Source of the DNA: Alphaproteobacteria bacterium
GTDB taxonomy: Bacteria > Pseudomonadota > Alphaproteobacteria > UBA8366 > GCA-2717185
Direction of reading: 5' to 3'
Assembly (NCBI GenBank): GCA_016764135.1
Contig: JAESSL010000340.1
Span: forward strand, 1-7,122
Length of the DNA stretch: 7,122 nt
The notes under the pieces were generated by a model. It made no database searches. It was not told the origin of the DNA and saw only the letters and a program-made list of their open reading frames with translations. Every line of letters starts with the position of its first letter. The first letter of the stretch is position 1. The position numbers were made by a program, and so were the translations under genes. Shown in pieces: positions 1-6,608 of the stretch.

Positions 1-329
1 ATATCAGTGGGTCCGGAAATCTGGTCGGGTATGCGGAGCGACTCCACGTTCATGCGGGCAAGGGTGGACTGGACGCGATGACCCGCAGCCTTTCCAGCGA
101 ATTTTGCGCCAAGGGCATTACCGTCAACACGGTCAATGTCGGAAAAATTGGCGGTGAACGTTCCAGCTCTTCCGGACCGCAGCCCAAGAACGTGCCCGAC
201 TCACTGCCCATCGGTTATGATGGAGAGCCCAAAGATATCGCCAACGCCGTCGGCCTGCTGTGCCGTCCGGCGTCGCATTTTATCACCGGTCAAATGCTGC
301 ACGTAAATGGCGGTGAATACATGACCTGA
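1..329 (+). CDS. SDR-family oxidoreductase, C-terminal part (5' end outside window)
   Basis: The reading frame is open from base 3 to the TGA at 327-329, giving 108 visible residues; the start lies upstream of the window. The visible part is the second half of an SDR Rossmann protein. It contains the helix around the catalytic Lys (AGKGGLDAMTRSL), the beta-strand segment GITVNTVNVGKIGG, and the family C-terminus with DIANAV, LLCRPASHFITGQ and HVNGG. Such enzymes are usually cytoplasmic NAD(P)H-dependent ketoreductases or alcohol dehydrogenases, often annotated FabG-like. The oddity is that the position four residues before the Lys, normally the catalytic Tyr of YxxxK, is Val (VHAGK). The Ser expected 13 residues further upstream falls on a Gly within ISGSG. 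I recall a divergent SDR group with an HVxxAK-type motif here, so this may be typical of its subfamily. The ATG at 78 is internal, because homology to the fold extends upstream of it. The substrate is unknown. It is transcribed convergently with the downstream dioxygenase gene. Confidence 0.9.
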   Translation, partial: ISGSGNLVGYAERLHVHAGKGGLDAMTRSLSSEFCAKGITVNTVNVGKIGGERSSSSGPQPKNVPDSLPIGYDGEPKDIANAVGLLCRPASHFITGQMLHVNGGEYMT

Positions 330-347
330 CGCGCAAGGGCAAACCGC

Positions 348-1235
348 CTAGAACGGCGTGTCGCCCGCAATTGTGATGCGGTGCATGCGACGGCGCTCGT
401 TGTAATCCGGCACTGCGTAGTGCTGGACGCAACGATTGTCCCACAACGTCAGAGTGCCCGGCTTCCAGTTAACCCGACATGTAAATTCCGGCCGAATGGA
501 ATGATCCCGCAGGAACTGCATGAGCGGCTCGGCCTCGGCGTCGTTGAAGCCTTCAAACGTCTGCGCGTGGTTGCCGATATAGAGCGCAATCCGACCTGTC
601 TCAGGATGTGTGCGGAACAAAGGATGCGCCGACTCGGTCTGCAAATTACCGGGGTCCTTGACCTTTGAGGCCATGGCTTTGTTACCGCCATAGCGGTCCT
701 GACGGGCCGATTTACCCGATAGTTTGAACCGGTCGCCAACGCACCATGTCTTCACATCCGACAGCATTTCCTTCATCGCGTCGGAGAGGCCGTTATAGGC
801 GTCATGCATATTGGAGAACATTGTGTCGCCGCCCGCGCTCGGTGTTTCCTTCGCGTAGAGCATTGTTGCCTTGGCCGGTTGCGGATTGAACATCTGATCC
901 GTATGCCAGGCGGCGCCAAAGGTGTAATTGTCTCCGGCTTCCTTGATTATTTCCAGAATATCCGGGTGATCATCCATGCCCTTCATATAGGGATGGTGAT
1001 GGATTTTACCGAAGCGCAGCGCGAAGGCGAGCTGTTCATCCGGCGTAATATCCTGATCCCGAAAAACCACGACCTGGTAGCGAAGCCAGGCATTGTAAAG
1101 TTCGCCATAAGTCTCGTCATCAAGATCCGCGAGGTTAGCGCCTGTAATCTCCGCTCCCATTGTCCCGGCGATGGGCGTCACTTCGATGCGGTTATACGTC
1201 ACGGGGCCTGATACGACGGTGTCGGATCCATCCAT
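348..1235 (-). CDS. TauD/TfdA-family Fe(II)/2-oxoglutarate-dependent dioxygenase
   Basis: This 295-residue protein has the length usual for the family. Members couple oxidative decarboxylation of 2-oxoglutarate to hydroxylation of a substrate; in taurine dioxygenase the hydroxylated sulfonate then loses sulfite, and in TfdA an aryl ether is cleaved. The iron-binding facial triad is visible: His111 and Asp113 in AWHTDQMF, and the distal His272 in WDNRCVQHYAVPDY. Arg286 in RMHRITIAGDTPF matches the Arg that binds the 2-oxoglutarate carboxylate. The N-terminal GAEITGANL and VVVFRDQDITPDEQLAFA segments and the central RTHPETGRIALY stretch are also typical. The His-to-Arg spacing is 14, one less than I recall for E. 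coli TauD. The ATG is supported by AAGGA (bases 1243-1247) seven bases upstream. The protein is cytoplasmic with no signal peptide. It diverges from the MDR gene across a shared 180-base region. The true substrate (sulfonate, aryloxyacid or other) cannot be decided from sequence. Confidence 0.93.
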   Translation of the reverse strand: MDGSDTVVSGPVTYNRIEVTPIAGTMGAEITGANLADLDDETYGELYNAWLRYQVVVFRDQDITPDEQLAFALRFGKIHHHPYMKGMDDHPDILEIIKEAGDNYTFGAAWHTDQMFNPQPAKATMLYAKETPSAGGDTMFSNMHDAYNGLSDAMKEMLSDVKTWCVGDRFKLSGKSARQDRYGGNKAMASKVKDPGNLQTESAHPLFRTHPETGRIALYIGNHAQTFEGFNDAEAEPLMQFLRDHSIRPEFTCRVNWKPGTLTLWDNRCVQHYAVPDYNERRRMHRITIAGDTPF

Positions 1236-1271
1236 TGTTCATTCCTTCGGCTGAGCGCACACTACAGCGCC

Positions 1272-1282
1272 GGTAAATTACC
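1272..1282. promoter_or_regulatory. Palindrome GGTAA-A-TTACC, possible operator half of the divergent region
   Basis: This is a perfect 5-base inverted repeat around a single central base. Its centre is about 18 bases from the centre of the next palindrome. It lies 37 bases before the dioxygenase start codon on that gene's upstream side. Short palindromes arise by chance, so a role as a protein-binding site is only a suggestion. Confidence 0.3.
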
Positions 1283-1289
1283 ATTCTTA

Positions 1290-1301
1290 TTGTCTGGACA
1301 A
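1290..1301. promoter_or_regulatory. Palindrome TTGTC-TG-GACAA, possible GntR-type operator
   Basis: A perfect 5-base inverted repeat surrounds a two-base centre. The pattern GT..AC framed by T and A fits the general GntR-family operator shape (TGT-n-ACA), and FadR-subfamily regulators often control catabolic operons of this sort. No regulator gene is present in the window, so the assignment rests on pattern and location only. Confidence 0.35.
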
Positions 1302-1415
1302 AACCTAGGGCAAGATTTCAAGAAAGAAAAGGCGGATCGCTGATTTTCGCCACGAACAGAAAACATGCAGCGGTAAATGCGCTGATTTTAATTAAAAAAA
1401 ACAGGAGATCATTCG

Positions 1416-2417
1416 ATGCGGGCTTGGTGGTACGAAGAATCAGGATCTGTTGACGTTCTGCAATTTAGCGACATAGCGGACCTGGAACCCGACGCAGGCG
1501 AAGTTCGAATTCGGGTCGCCTATTCCATGACAAACCCAACCGACGCCAAACGTCGAGAAACTGGACGCGACCTTACCCTTTTCAAACGCATTGTGCCCAA
1601 CAATGACGGCAGTGGCGTGATCGATAAAGTTGGCGCTGGCGTTGACGCGGCGCGTATCGGCGAACGGGTCTGGATCTTTGGCGCACAATCCCAACGCCCT
1701 TGGGGAACAGCGGCTGAATTTTCGGTCGTCCCGTCCAATCAGGCGATCAAGTTACCGGACAACGCGACCCTCGCCCAAGGCGCCTGTCTTGGCGTACCGG
1801 CGGTCACGGCGCATTGCGGCTTGTTCGCCGATGGCCCTCTGACGAACAAAACCGTGCTGGTCTCCGGCGCATCGGGTCGGGTAGGCGCTTATGGCGTCCA
1901 GCTGGCGAAATGGGCTGGCGCGGCAACCGTCATCGGCACCGCCGGCAGCGCTGAGAAGCTCGCCTATGTTCAATCGCTCGGCGCGGACCATACAATTGAT
2001 TACAATGACGATCGCCTTGTTGATACCCTTCTCGAACTGACCAACGGGCGCGGCGTCGATCTTGTGCTCGATGTCGCCTTTGCAAAAACCATTCAAATGG
2101 CGCCGCAGATTATCGCGGCGAACGGCGTCATCACCAACTACGCCAATGATGGCGGGGCCATGGAACCAACCTTGCCGGTGTTTCGCGACCTCATGCAAAA
2201 GTGCATCACGATGCGACCCTATGCAATCTACACGCTACCGCAAGAGCGGCGCGACCACGCCTATCGAGACATCACTACCTGTCTCTCAAGTGGCGCGCTA
2301 TCGCACAGAATCGTGGGTCCTAGGCCGATTGAAGATATGCCGAACGCGCATGAATTGGTTGGACAAGGAAAAGTATTCGGATGTCTACTCATCGAAATTG
2401 ACGGATCACTTTCTTAA
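1416..2417 (+). CDS. Zinc-independent MDR alcohol dehydrogenase / quinone oxidoreductase-like protein
   Basis: This 333-residue protein of the medium-chain dehydrogenase/reductase superfamily is nearest in type to zeta-crystallin/QOR-like NADPH:quinone or enone reductases. The N-terminal GroES-like domain (about residues 1-125) has the NPTDAKRR and PNNDGSGVIDKVGAGV segments. The Rossmann domain follows, with the dinucleotide-binding stretch VLVSGASGRVGAYGVQLAK at about 147-165, then SLGADHTIDY near 187-196 and GVDLVLD near 213-219. The zinc-binding Cys/His set of classical alcohol dehydrogenases is absent, hence the zinc-independent call. The likely role is reduction of a carbon-carbon double bond next to a carbonyl, or of a quinone, with NAD(P)H in the cytoplasm. 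The start is supported by AGGAG at 1403-1407, eight bases before the ATG. It is the first gene of the rightward series and lies 36 bases before the monooxygenase gene. The physiological substrate is unknown. Confidence 0.92.
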   Translation: MRAWWYEESGSVDVLQFSDIADLEPDAGEVRIRVAYSMTNPTDAKRRETGRDLTLFKRIVPNNDGSGVIDKVGAGVDAARIGERVWIFGAQSQRPWGTAAEFSVVPSNQAIKLPDNATLAQGACLGVPAVTAHCGLFADGPLTNKTVLVSGASGRVGAYGVQLAKWAGAATVIGTAGSAEKLAYVQSLGADHTIDYNDDRLVDTLLELTNGRGVDLVLDVAFAKTIQMAPQIIAANGVITNYANDGGAMEPTLPVFRDLMQKCITMRPYAIYTLPQERRDHAYRDITTCLSSGALSHRIVGPRPIEDMPNAHELVGQGKVFGCLLIEIDGSLS

Positions 2418-2453
2418 ACGCCCTGTTTCATAAGCACGCCGGAGAATGACGCC

Positions 2454-3563
2454 ATGACGGATCTGACATTTGGATGGTTTTTGCCCACGAGCGGCGACAG
2501 CACCTGCCTTGGCGATCCGGCAAGTCGCATTCCCCAAAGCCTCGAGATGTTCGACGAGGTCGTCGCTGCGGTCGATAATGGCGGTTACAAATATCTGTTG
2601 ATGCCCGTAAACGCGACCTGTTGGGAGGCAACGGTCGTGGCGTCATACTATGTCGCGCGCACCAAAAACGTGGCTCCCTTGGTCGCACTGCGTTCCGCTT
2701 ATTGTAATCCTTCCCTGTCGGCGAAAATGTTCGCAACGCTCGATCAGATGTCAGGCGGGCGGCTGTGCATCAACCTGATCGCCGGGATCAGCGACGACGA
2801 CACTCTGGCAGACGGCATTCTGGATTCCAAGCAGGTCCGATACGAGAAAATGGAAGAAGAAGTCTCGATCATGAAGCGGCTCTGGACCTCCGATACGCCC
2901 ATCGGGTTTGAAGGAAAACATTACAACGTCAATCAGGTGATCGAACCCAAGCCTTTGCAACAACCCCATCCCCCGTTTTTCCTCGGCGGTGGATCGGAAC
3001 AGGCGTTGGACATTTCCGCAAAGCACTCCACAGTCCATTTGTTCTGGGGTGATCGTCCAGCTGAGATCGCGGTAAAGATCAAGGACATGCGAAAGCGCGC
3101 GGCGGCTTATGGTCGGGAAGGCGCCTTGAATTTCGGTATGCGGCTACAAATCATCTGCGCCGAAAGCGAAGGCGAGGCCTGGGAAGAAGCGCAACGCCTC
3201 ATTGCCGGCGCCACCCGGTTCAACCTGATCAACAATCGCGACGGCCTCAACGCAATCGAAGGCATCCGCCGCACGTCAGAGGCGAACCAGCGCGTATGGC
3301 AATTGCTGGACGAATCCGGCGACGATATGAAAATTCACCCACATCTCTGGACCGGAATTTCCACCGTCCGCGCGGGCGCCGGGATTGCCGTGGTGGGCAC
3401 GCCGAAGCAGATCGCCGACACGCTCGATGAATTTGTCGAGGCCGGATGCACAAGTTTTTGCTTGTCCGGATACCCTCACGCCAAGGCCGCCCGACTGTTT
3501 ACCGATAAGGTTATGCCGCTGTTCAAAGGTCGCCTCGCGGACACCCTTCCAACGGCGGCCTGA
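2454..3563 (+). CDS. SsuD-type FMNH2-dependent monooxygenase (luciferase-like)
   Basis: This 369-residue TIM-barrel flavin monooxygenase resembles E. coli alkanesulfonate monooxygenase SsuD (381 residues) along its whole length. Shared landmarks are FGWFLPTSGD near the start, VALR at 77-80, the LDQMSGGR segment ending near 103, PPFFLGGGSE around 173-182, RAGAG at 306-310 and LSGYPH at 337-342. Against SsuD, as I recall it, Cys56 matches Cys54, Trp198 matches Trp196, Arg230 matches Arg226, Arg306 in the mobile loop matches Arg297, and Tyr340 matches Tyr331. The residue matching SsuD His228 is Gln232 (RLQII in place of RLHVI). The enzyme would use reduced FMN and O2 to cleave a C-S or comparable bond. 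It would need a separate flavin reductase, and none is in the window. GGAG at 2441-2444 precedes the ATG by nine bases. The gene sits between the MDR and GMC genes. A dimethylsulfone, other alkanesulfonate or non-sulfur substrate is equally possible. Confidence 0.93.
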   Translation: MTDLTFGWFLPTSGDSTCLGDPASRIPQSLEMFDEVVAAVDNGGYKYLLMPVNATCWEATVVASYYVARTKNVAPLVALRSAYCNPSLSAKMFATLDQMSGGRLCINLIAGISDDDTLADGILDSKQVRYEKMEEEVSIMKRLWTSDTPIGFEGKHYNVNQVIEPKPLQQPHPPFFLGGGSEQALDISAKHSTVHLFWGDRPAEIAVKIKDMRKRAAAYGREGALNFGMRLQIICAESEGEAWEEAQRLIAGATRFNLINNRDGLNAIEGIRRTSEANQRVWQLLDESGDDMKIHPHLWTGISTVRAGAGIAVVGTPKQIADTLDEFVEAGCTSFCLSGYPHAKAARLFTDKVMPLFKGRLADTLPTAA

Positions 3564-3614
3564 ACGCCGCTCAAAAGAGAGACCCTTGTAAATTCGCGCA
3601 TACATGGAATCATG

Positions 3615-3630
3615 CCCCTGAAAATAGGGG
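3615..3630 (+). other. Small hairpin CCCCT-GAAAAT-AGGGG next to the GMC ribosome binding site
   Basis: A perfect 5-base stem with a six-base loop ends one base before the GGGAG ribosome binding site (3632-3636) of the GMC gene. G-U pairs (3614 with 3631, and 3613 with 3632) could lengthen the stem into the binding site. No run of T follows it, so it is not an intrinsic terminator. It could modulate translation or mRNA processing between the monooxygenase and GMC genes, or be incidental. Confidence 0.35.
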
Positions 3631-3642
3631 TGGGAGAACGTC

Positions 3643-5241
3643 ATGGAAGCCGATTACATTATTGTGGGCGCTGGGTCCGCCGGATGCACTGTCGCATGCC
3701 GTCTTATTGAGGGCGGCGCGCGTGTAGCCCTGCTGGAAGCGGGACCGAAAGATTCAGATATCAGAATTCACGTTCCCGCGGCGCTGCGCCCCCTGCTCCA
3801 CCATCCGATCCTGAACTGGAATTACTCCGCCGAACCCGTAGAGGGCTCCGCCGGACGCCGGATCTATCTGCCGCGCGGCAAGGTGTTGGGCGGCTCAAGC
3901 TCCATCAACGGTATGTTGTATGTGCGAGGTAACCCGGCTGACTATGATGGCTGGGCGCAAATGGGCTGCCGGGGATGGTCCTATGACGATATTCTGCCCT
4001 ATTTTAAAAAATCTGAAACATACAAGCATGGCGGCGACCCGGAATTTCGCGGCGGCGACGGCCCACTGAAGGTCGAGGATTACCGAACCATCTTGCCGAT
4101 GACCCACCGCTTTGTGCGCGCCGCGCAGGAGGCGGGGTTTCCCCTGACGCCGGATTACAATGGCGGCCAGCAGGAAGGCGTCGGTTACTCCCAAATGACC
4201 CGGCGAGGCCGCTTTCGGGGGTCCACTGCGCAAACCTATTTACGCGCGGTCAAAAACAATCCCAATCTGGAAGTCATCACTGGCGCCATGGCCGGACGGT
4301 TGCTCTTTGAGGGTAAAAAATGCGTTGGCGTCACCTATCGACAAGACGGGCAGGAGAAGGAAATCCGGGCCGCCAAGGAAGTCATCCTTTCAGGCGGCAC
4401 GTATAACTCACCCCATCTTTTACAAATCTCCGGCGTGGGGCCCGCCGCGCGTCTTAAAAAAATTGGCGTAGAAGTTCGTCACGACTTATCCGGCGTGGGA
4501 TCTAATCTGGCGGATCACTTTGGCGCCAAGGTCAAACATCAGGTGCGCGACGAAATCACCTTGAACCAATTATCGAGATTTCCACGCTTCATACCGGAAG
4601 TCTTCAAATACGCCCTGTTCGGCAACGGCGCCCTCACCTTTGGCGTCACCAGCGCCATGGTGTTTTGCCGCAGTCGCGAGGGGCTCTCCAGTCCTGACCT
4701 GCAACTCTCCTTCACACCGGCGACGCCAAAGGACGAAGGTCAGGGCGCGCTGGAAAAGGAGCCCGGCGTCACGATCACGGCTCTTCCGGTTCGCGCTGAA
4801 AGCCGAGGCGAGGTCATGGCCGGCAGCGCCGATCCCTATGAAGCGCCGATCATCCGACCCAGCTATCTATCGGACGAGAATGACGTCACTGTGTTGTGTG
4901 AAGGCGTAAAAATCGTACGCCGGATTTTTGAAGCGCCATCGCTCAAGGAAGTCAGTTTGGGAGAATTCGCGCCCGGCGCAGCCCTTCAATCCCGCGAAGA
5001 AATCCAACAATTCACCCGTGAAAATGGCGGTACGATCCATCACCCGGTCGGCACCTGCAAAATGGGGGAAGATTCCGCCGCCGTGGTAGATTCACGATTA
5101 CGCGTCCACGGGATGCAGGGATTGCGGGTCATCGACGCCTCGATCATGCCAACACTCACAACCGGGAATACCAACGCCCCGGCGATCATGATCGGCGAAA
5201 AAGGCGCCGCCATGATATTGGAAGATAATCAAAACGCATAA
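3643..5241 (+). CDS. GMC-family FAD-dependent alcohol dehydrogenase (choline dehydrogenase-like)
   Basis: This 532-residue flavoprotein has the full length of bacterial GMC dehydrogenases such as BetA and AlkJ. The FAD-binding dinucleotide motif GAGSAG is at 9-14, with the ribose-binding acidic residue in LLEAGP at 30-35. The first GMC signature lies at 78-96 (RGKVLGGSSSINGM and following residues) and the second at 250-267 (GGTYNSPHLLQISGVGP). In the C-terminal substrate domain, HHPVGTCKMG at 466-475 carries the catalytic base, most likely His467. The second active-site position, in GNTNAPA, is Asn511, as in choline oxidase. Members oxidise a primary alcohol to an aldehyde, passing electrons to the respiratory chain or to O2. 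There is no signal peptide; many relatives are peripheral inner-membrane proteins. A GGGAG ribosome binding site six bases upstream supports the ATG. The gene lies 79 bases after the monooxygenase gene and 23 before the MmgE/PrpD gene. The alcohol oxidised is not identifiable; choline itself seems unlikely, as no betaine aldehyde dehydrogenase is adjacent. Confidence 0.95.
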   Translation: MEADYIIVGAGSAGCTVACRLIEGGARVALLEAGPKDSDIRIHVPAALRPLLHHPILNWNYSAEPVEGSAGRRIYLPRGKVLGGSSSINGMLYVRGNPADYDGWAQMGCRGWSYDDILPYFKKSETYKHGGDPEFRGGDGPLKVEDYRTILPMTHRFVRAAQEAGFPLTPDYNGGQQEGVGYSQMTRRGRFRGSTAQTYLRAVKNNPNLEVITGAMAGRLLFEGKKCVGVTYRQDGQEKEIRAAKEVILSGGTYNSPHLLQISGVGPAARLKKIGVEVRHDLSGVGSNLADHFGAKVKHQVRDEITLNQLSRFPRFIPEVFKYALFGNGALTFGVTSAMVFCRSREGLSSPDLQLSFTPATPKDEGQGALEKEPGVTITALPVRAESRGEVMAGSADPYEAPIIRPSYLSDENDVTVLCEGVKIVRRIFEAPSLKEVSLGEFAPGAALQSREEIQQFTRENGGTIHHPVGTCKMGEDSAAVVDSRLRVHGMQGLRVIDASIMPTLTTGNTNAPAIMIGEKGAAMILEDNQNA

Positions 5242-5252
5242 GAACCGTGCGG

Positions 5253-5257
5253 AAAGG
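5253..5257 (+). promoter_or_regulatory. Ribosome binding site AAAGG that decides the MmgE/PrpD start
   Basis: AAAGG stands seven bases before the ATG at 5265. The upstream in-frame GTG at 5247 lies before this site and has no comparable purine-rich stretch at a suitable distance, so translation most likely begins at 5265. Confidence 0.6.
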
Positions 5258-5264
5258 CCATACC

Positions 5265-6608
5265 ATGACCATCACACGTGACTTGGCCGCATTTCTCACC
5301 AATGCGGAAACGTCTGACTTGTCAGATCAATCGCTCGACCATGGCGCCATGCTGATTGCGAGTACAATCGCCAGCGCGGCGGCGGGCACGGACATTCGCT
5401 CCGCCGTGATCATTCGCGATCTGGCGCGCGAGCGGGGCGGTCGCGCCGACGCTACAGTGTGGTTTGACGCGGGCCCTAAACTCCCTGTGGTCAGCGCAGC
5501 CCGCGCGAACGCGCTTATGAGCGACGCCGCAGCGTCCGACGATAGCGACTTACGCAATATCACCCATATGGGAACGCCGTTGACGGCAGCCTCCCTTGCT
5601 ACAGCAGAACTTACGGGCGCAAATGGCGCAGAGGTCCTGACGGCGATCGTTCTGGGCTACGGAGCTGCGGGCCGCATCGGCGCGTCGATCACCCCTGAAT
5701 TTCGAAAACGCGGCTTTCACGCATGCGTGGTTGCTATTTTTAGCAGCGCGGTCGCAACCGGCCGATTGCTGAAATTGGACGCCAACCAGATGACGCACGC
5801 CATCGCTTTATCCGCCACATCCATTGGTGGGTTAATCGCTGCGGCGGATACGAGCATTTCGCGCGAATATCACGCCGGACTGGCGACCATGCTGGGGATT
5901 GAAGCTGCACAGGCGGCGCAACGGGGATATACTGGCGAGCCTGAAATCCTTGAAATGCCCACAGGATTTTGCGCGATCTATGGCGGGACGAGCGGCGCCG
6001 ATATCATCGAAAACATGGGACAGGATTGGGATATTGTAACTGACCTGGCGATCAAGCTGGCGCCGGGCGGCCATTTTTATCACGCCATGGCCGAAGCCGC
6101 CGGAAACGCCGCGCGAATTGGCGACATTGCTCCGGATAACATAGCCTCCATCACCCTCTCCCGCCCCAATACGACTGAATTATCAGGCGTGTTGCATCCG
6201 GAAACCTTGATCGACATGGCGCATAGCGCCGCCTACTTCATCGCCGCAGGGGCCGTTGATCGAGATTTCTCCTGGGCCCACGCCACGCCAGAAAAGATCG
6301 CAGATCCGGTCATTCATCGCGTGATCGATAAAATTCGGGTCGGCGCGCCGCCGACGGAAAACATATCCGCCTATCGGCAGGGCGCGACCGTGACAATTGA
6401 GACAATCGACGGACGCAGCGTGACAGAAACCGTCCTTGCGCCAAACGGCGCAGGTTACCGCGGCATCGACTGGGTGGACATCAACGCCAAATACCATGCG
6501 TTAGCGCCAACCGCGATGACGGGTGAACGCGTTGAATCCAGTTTATCGGTAATTCGAAACTTCAAAAATCTCTCGAACGTTTCAGAATTGACGCGTACAC
6601 TCAGCTGA
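5265..6608 (+). CDS. MmgE/PrpD-family protein (2-methylcitrate dehydratase-like)
   Basis: This 447-residue protein of the MmgE/PrpD family has the usual length. Relatives include 2-methylcitrate dehydratase PrpD, cis-aconitate decarboxylase and many uncharacterised dehydratase/isomerase-like proteins of catabolic clusters. The helical domain shows DDS at 92-94, HMG at 101-103, GYGAAGRIG at 131-139, GFH at 150-152, GLATMLGIEAAQAAQRGYTG near 205-224, and IKLAPGGHFYHAMAEAA near 263-279. The C-terminal domain ends with the typical GIDWVDINAKY segment near 400-410. Several positions usually conserved in the family appear altered: the H-x-L-D-x-D-D-T-type motif reads DAAASDDS, and the Lys normally before LHxG is Arg200 (SREYHAG). 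His101, His152, Lys264 and Tyr324 look retained. These alignments are from memory and approximate. The protein is cytoplasmic. It sits 23 bases after the GMC gene, so it is very probably co-transcribed. It is unlikely to be true PrpD, because no prpB or prpC lies nearby. The reaction is unknown. Confidence 0.9.
   Translation: MTITRDLAAFLTNAETSDLSDQSLDHGAMLIASTIASAAAGTDIRSAVIIRDLARERGGRADATVWFDAGPKLPVVSAARANALMSDAAASDDSDLRNITHMGTPLTAASLATAELTGANGAEVLTAIVLGYGAAGRIGASITPEFRKRGFHACVVAIFSSAVATGRLLKLDANQMTHAIALSATSIGGLIAAADTSISREYHAGLATMLGIEAAQAAQRGYTGEPEILEMPTGFCAIYGGTSGADIIENMGQDWDIVTDLAIKLAPGGHFYHAMAEAAGNAARIGDIAPDNIASITLSRPNTTELSGVLHPETLIDMAHSAAYFIAAGAVDRDFSWAHATPEKIADPVIHRVIDKIRVGAPPTENISAYRQGATVTIETIDGRSVTETVLAPNGAGYRGIDWVDINAKYHALAPTAMTGERVESSLSVIRNFKNLSNVSELTRTLS

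Larger units (their letters stand above)
1236..1415. promoter_or_regulatory. Divergent intergenic region with candidate operators
   Basis: These 180 bases separate the start codons of the leftward dioxygenase and the rightward MDR gene, so both promoters should lie here. I see two short palindromes on the dioxygenase side, at 1272-1282 and 1290-1301. There is also an inverted repeat CAGCG/CGCTG at 1368-1372 and 1380-1384, and a 10-base direct repeat CGCTGATTTT at 1338-1347 and 1380-1389. CGGTAAAT occurs twice (1271-1278 and 1371-1378). The end near the MDR start is strongly AT-rich, with TTAATTAA and a run of A. I cannot name a convincing -35/-10 pair for either direction. Confidence 0.6.

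Noticed and set aside
345..358. Possible bidirectional terminator CGCC-TAGAAC-GGCG between the convergent SDR and dioxygenase genes
   Set aside because: The stem is only four bases, it overlaps the end of the dioxygenase gene, and no T-run follows on either strand.
804..1211. 135-codon open frame on the + strand inside the dioxygenase gene
   Set aside because: It is antisense to an unmistakable TauD-type gene with intact catalytic motifs. Its translation shows no family features.
1752..2198. 148-codon open frame on the - strand inside the MDR gene
   Set aside because: It lies wholly antisense to a clear MDR gene, has no recognisable domain, and its length is expected by chance in GC-rich coding DNA.
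2454..3563. Naming the monooxygenase ssuD and the - strand dioxygenase tauD
   Set aside because: The families are clear, but substitutions and the lack of ssuE, ssuABC or tauABC neighbours mean a gene symbol would claim a substrate that is not supported.
5247..5264. GTG start giving a 453-residue MmgE/PrpD protein
   Set aside because: The AAAGG ribosome binding site lies downstream of this GTG and is spaced correctly for the ATG at 5265. The six extra residues match nothing typical of the family.
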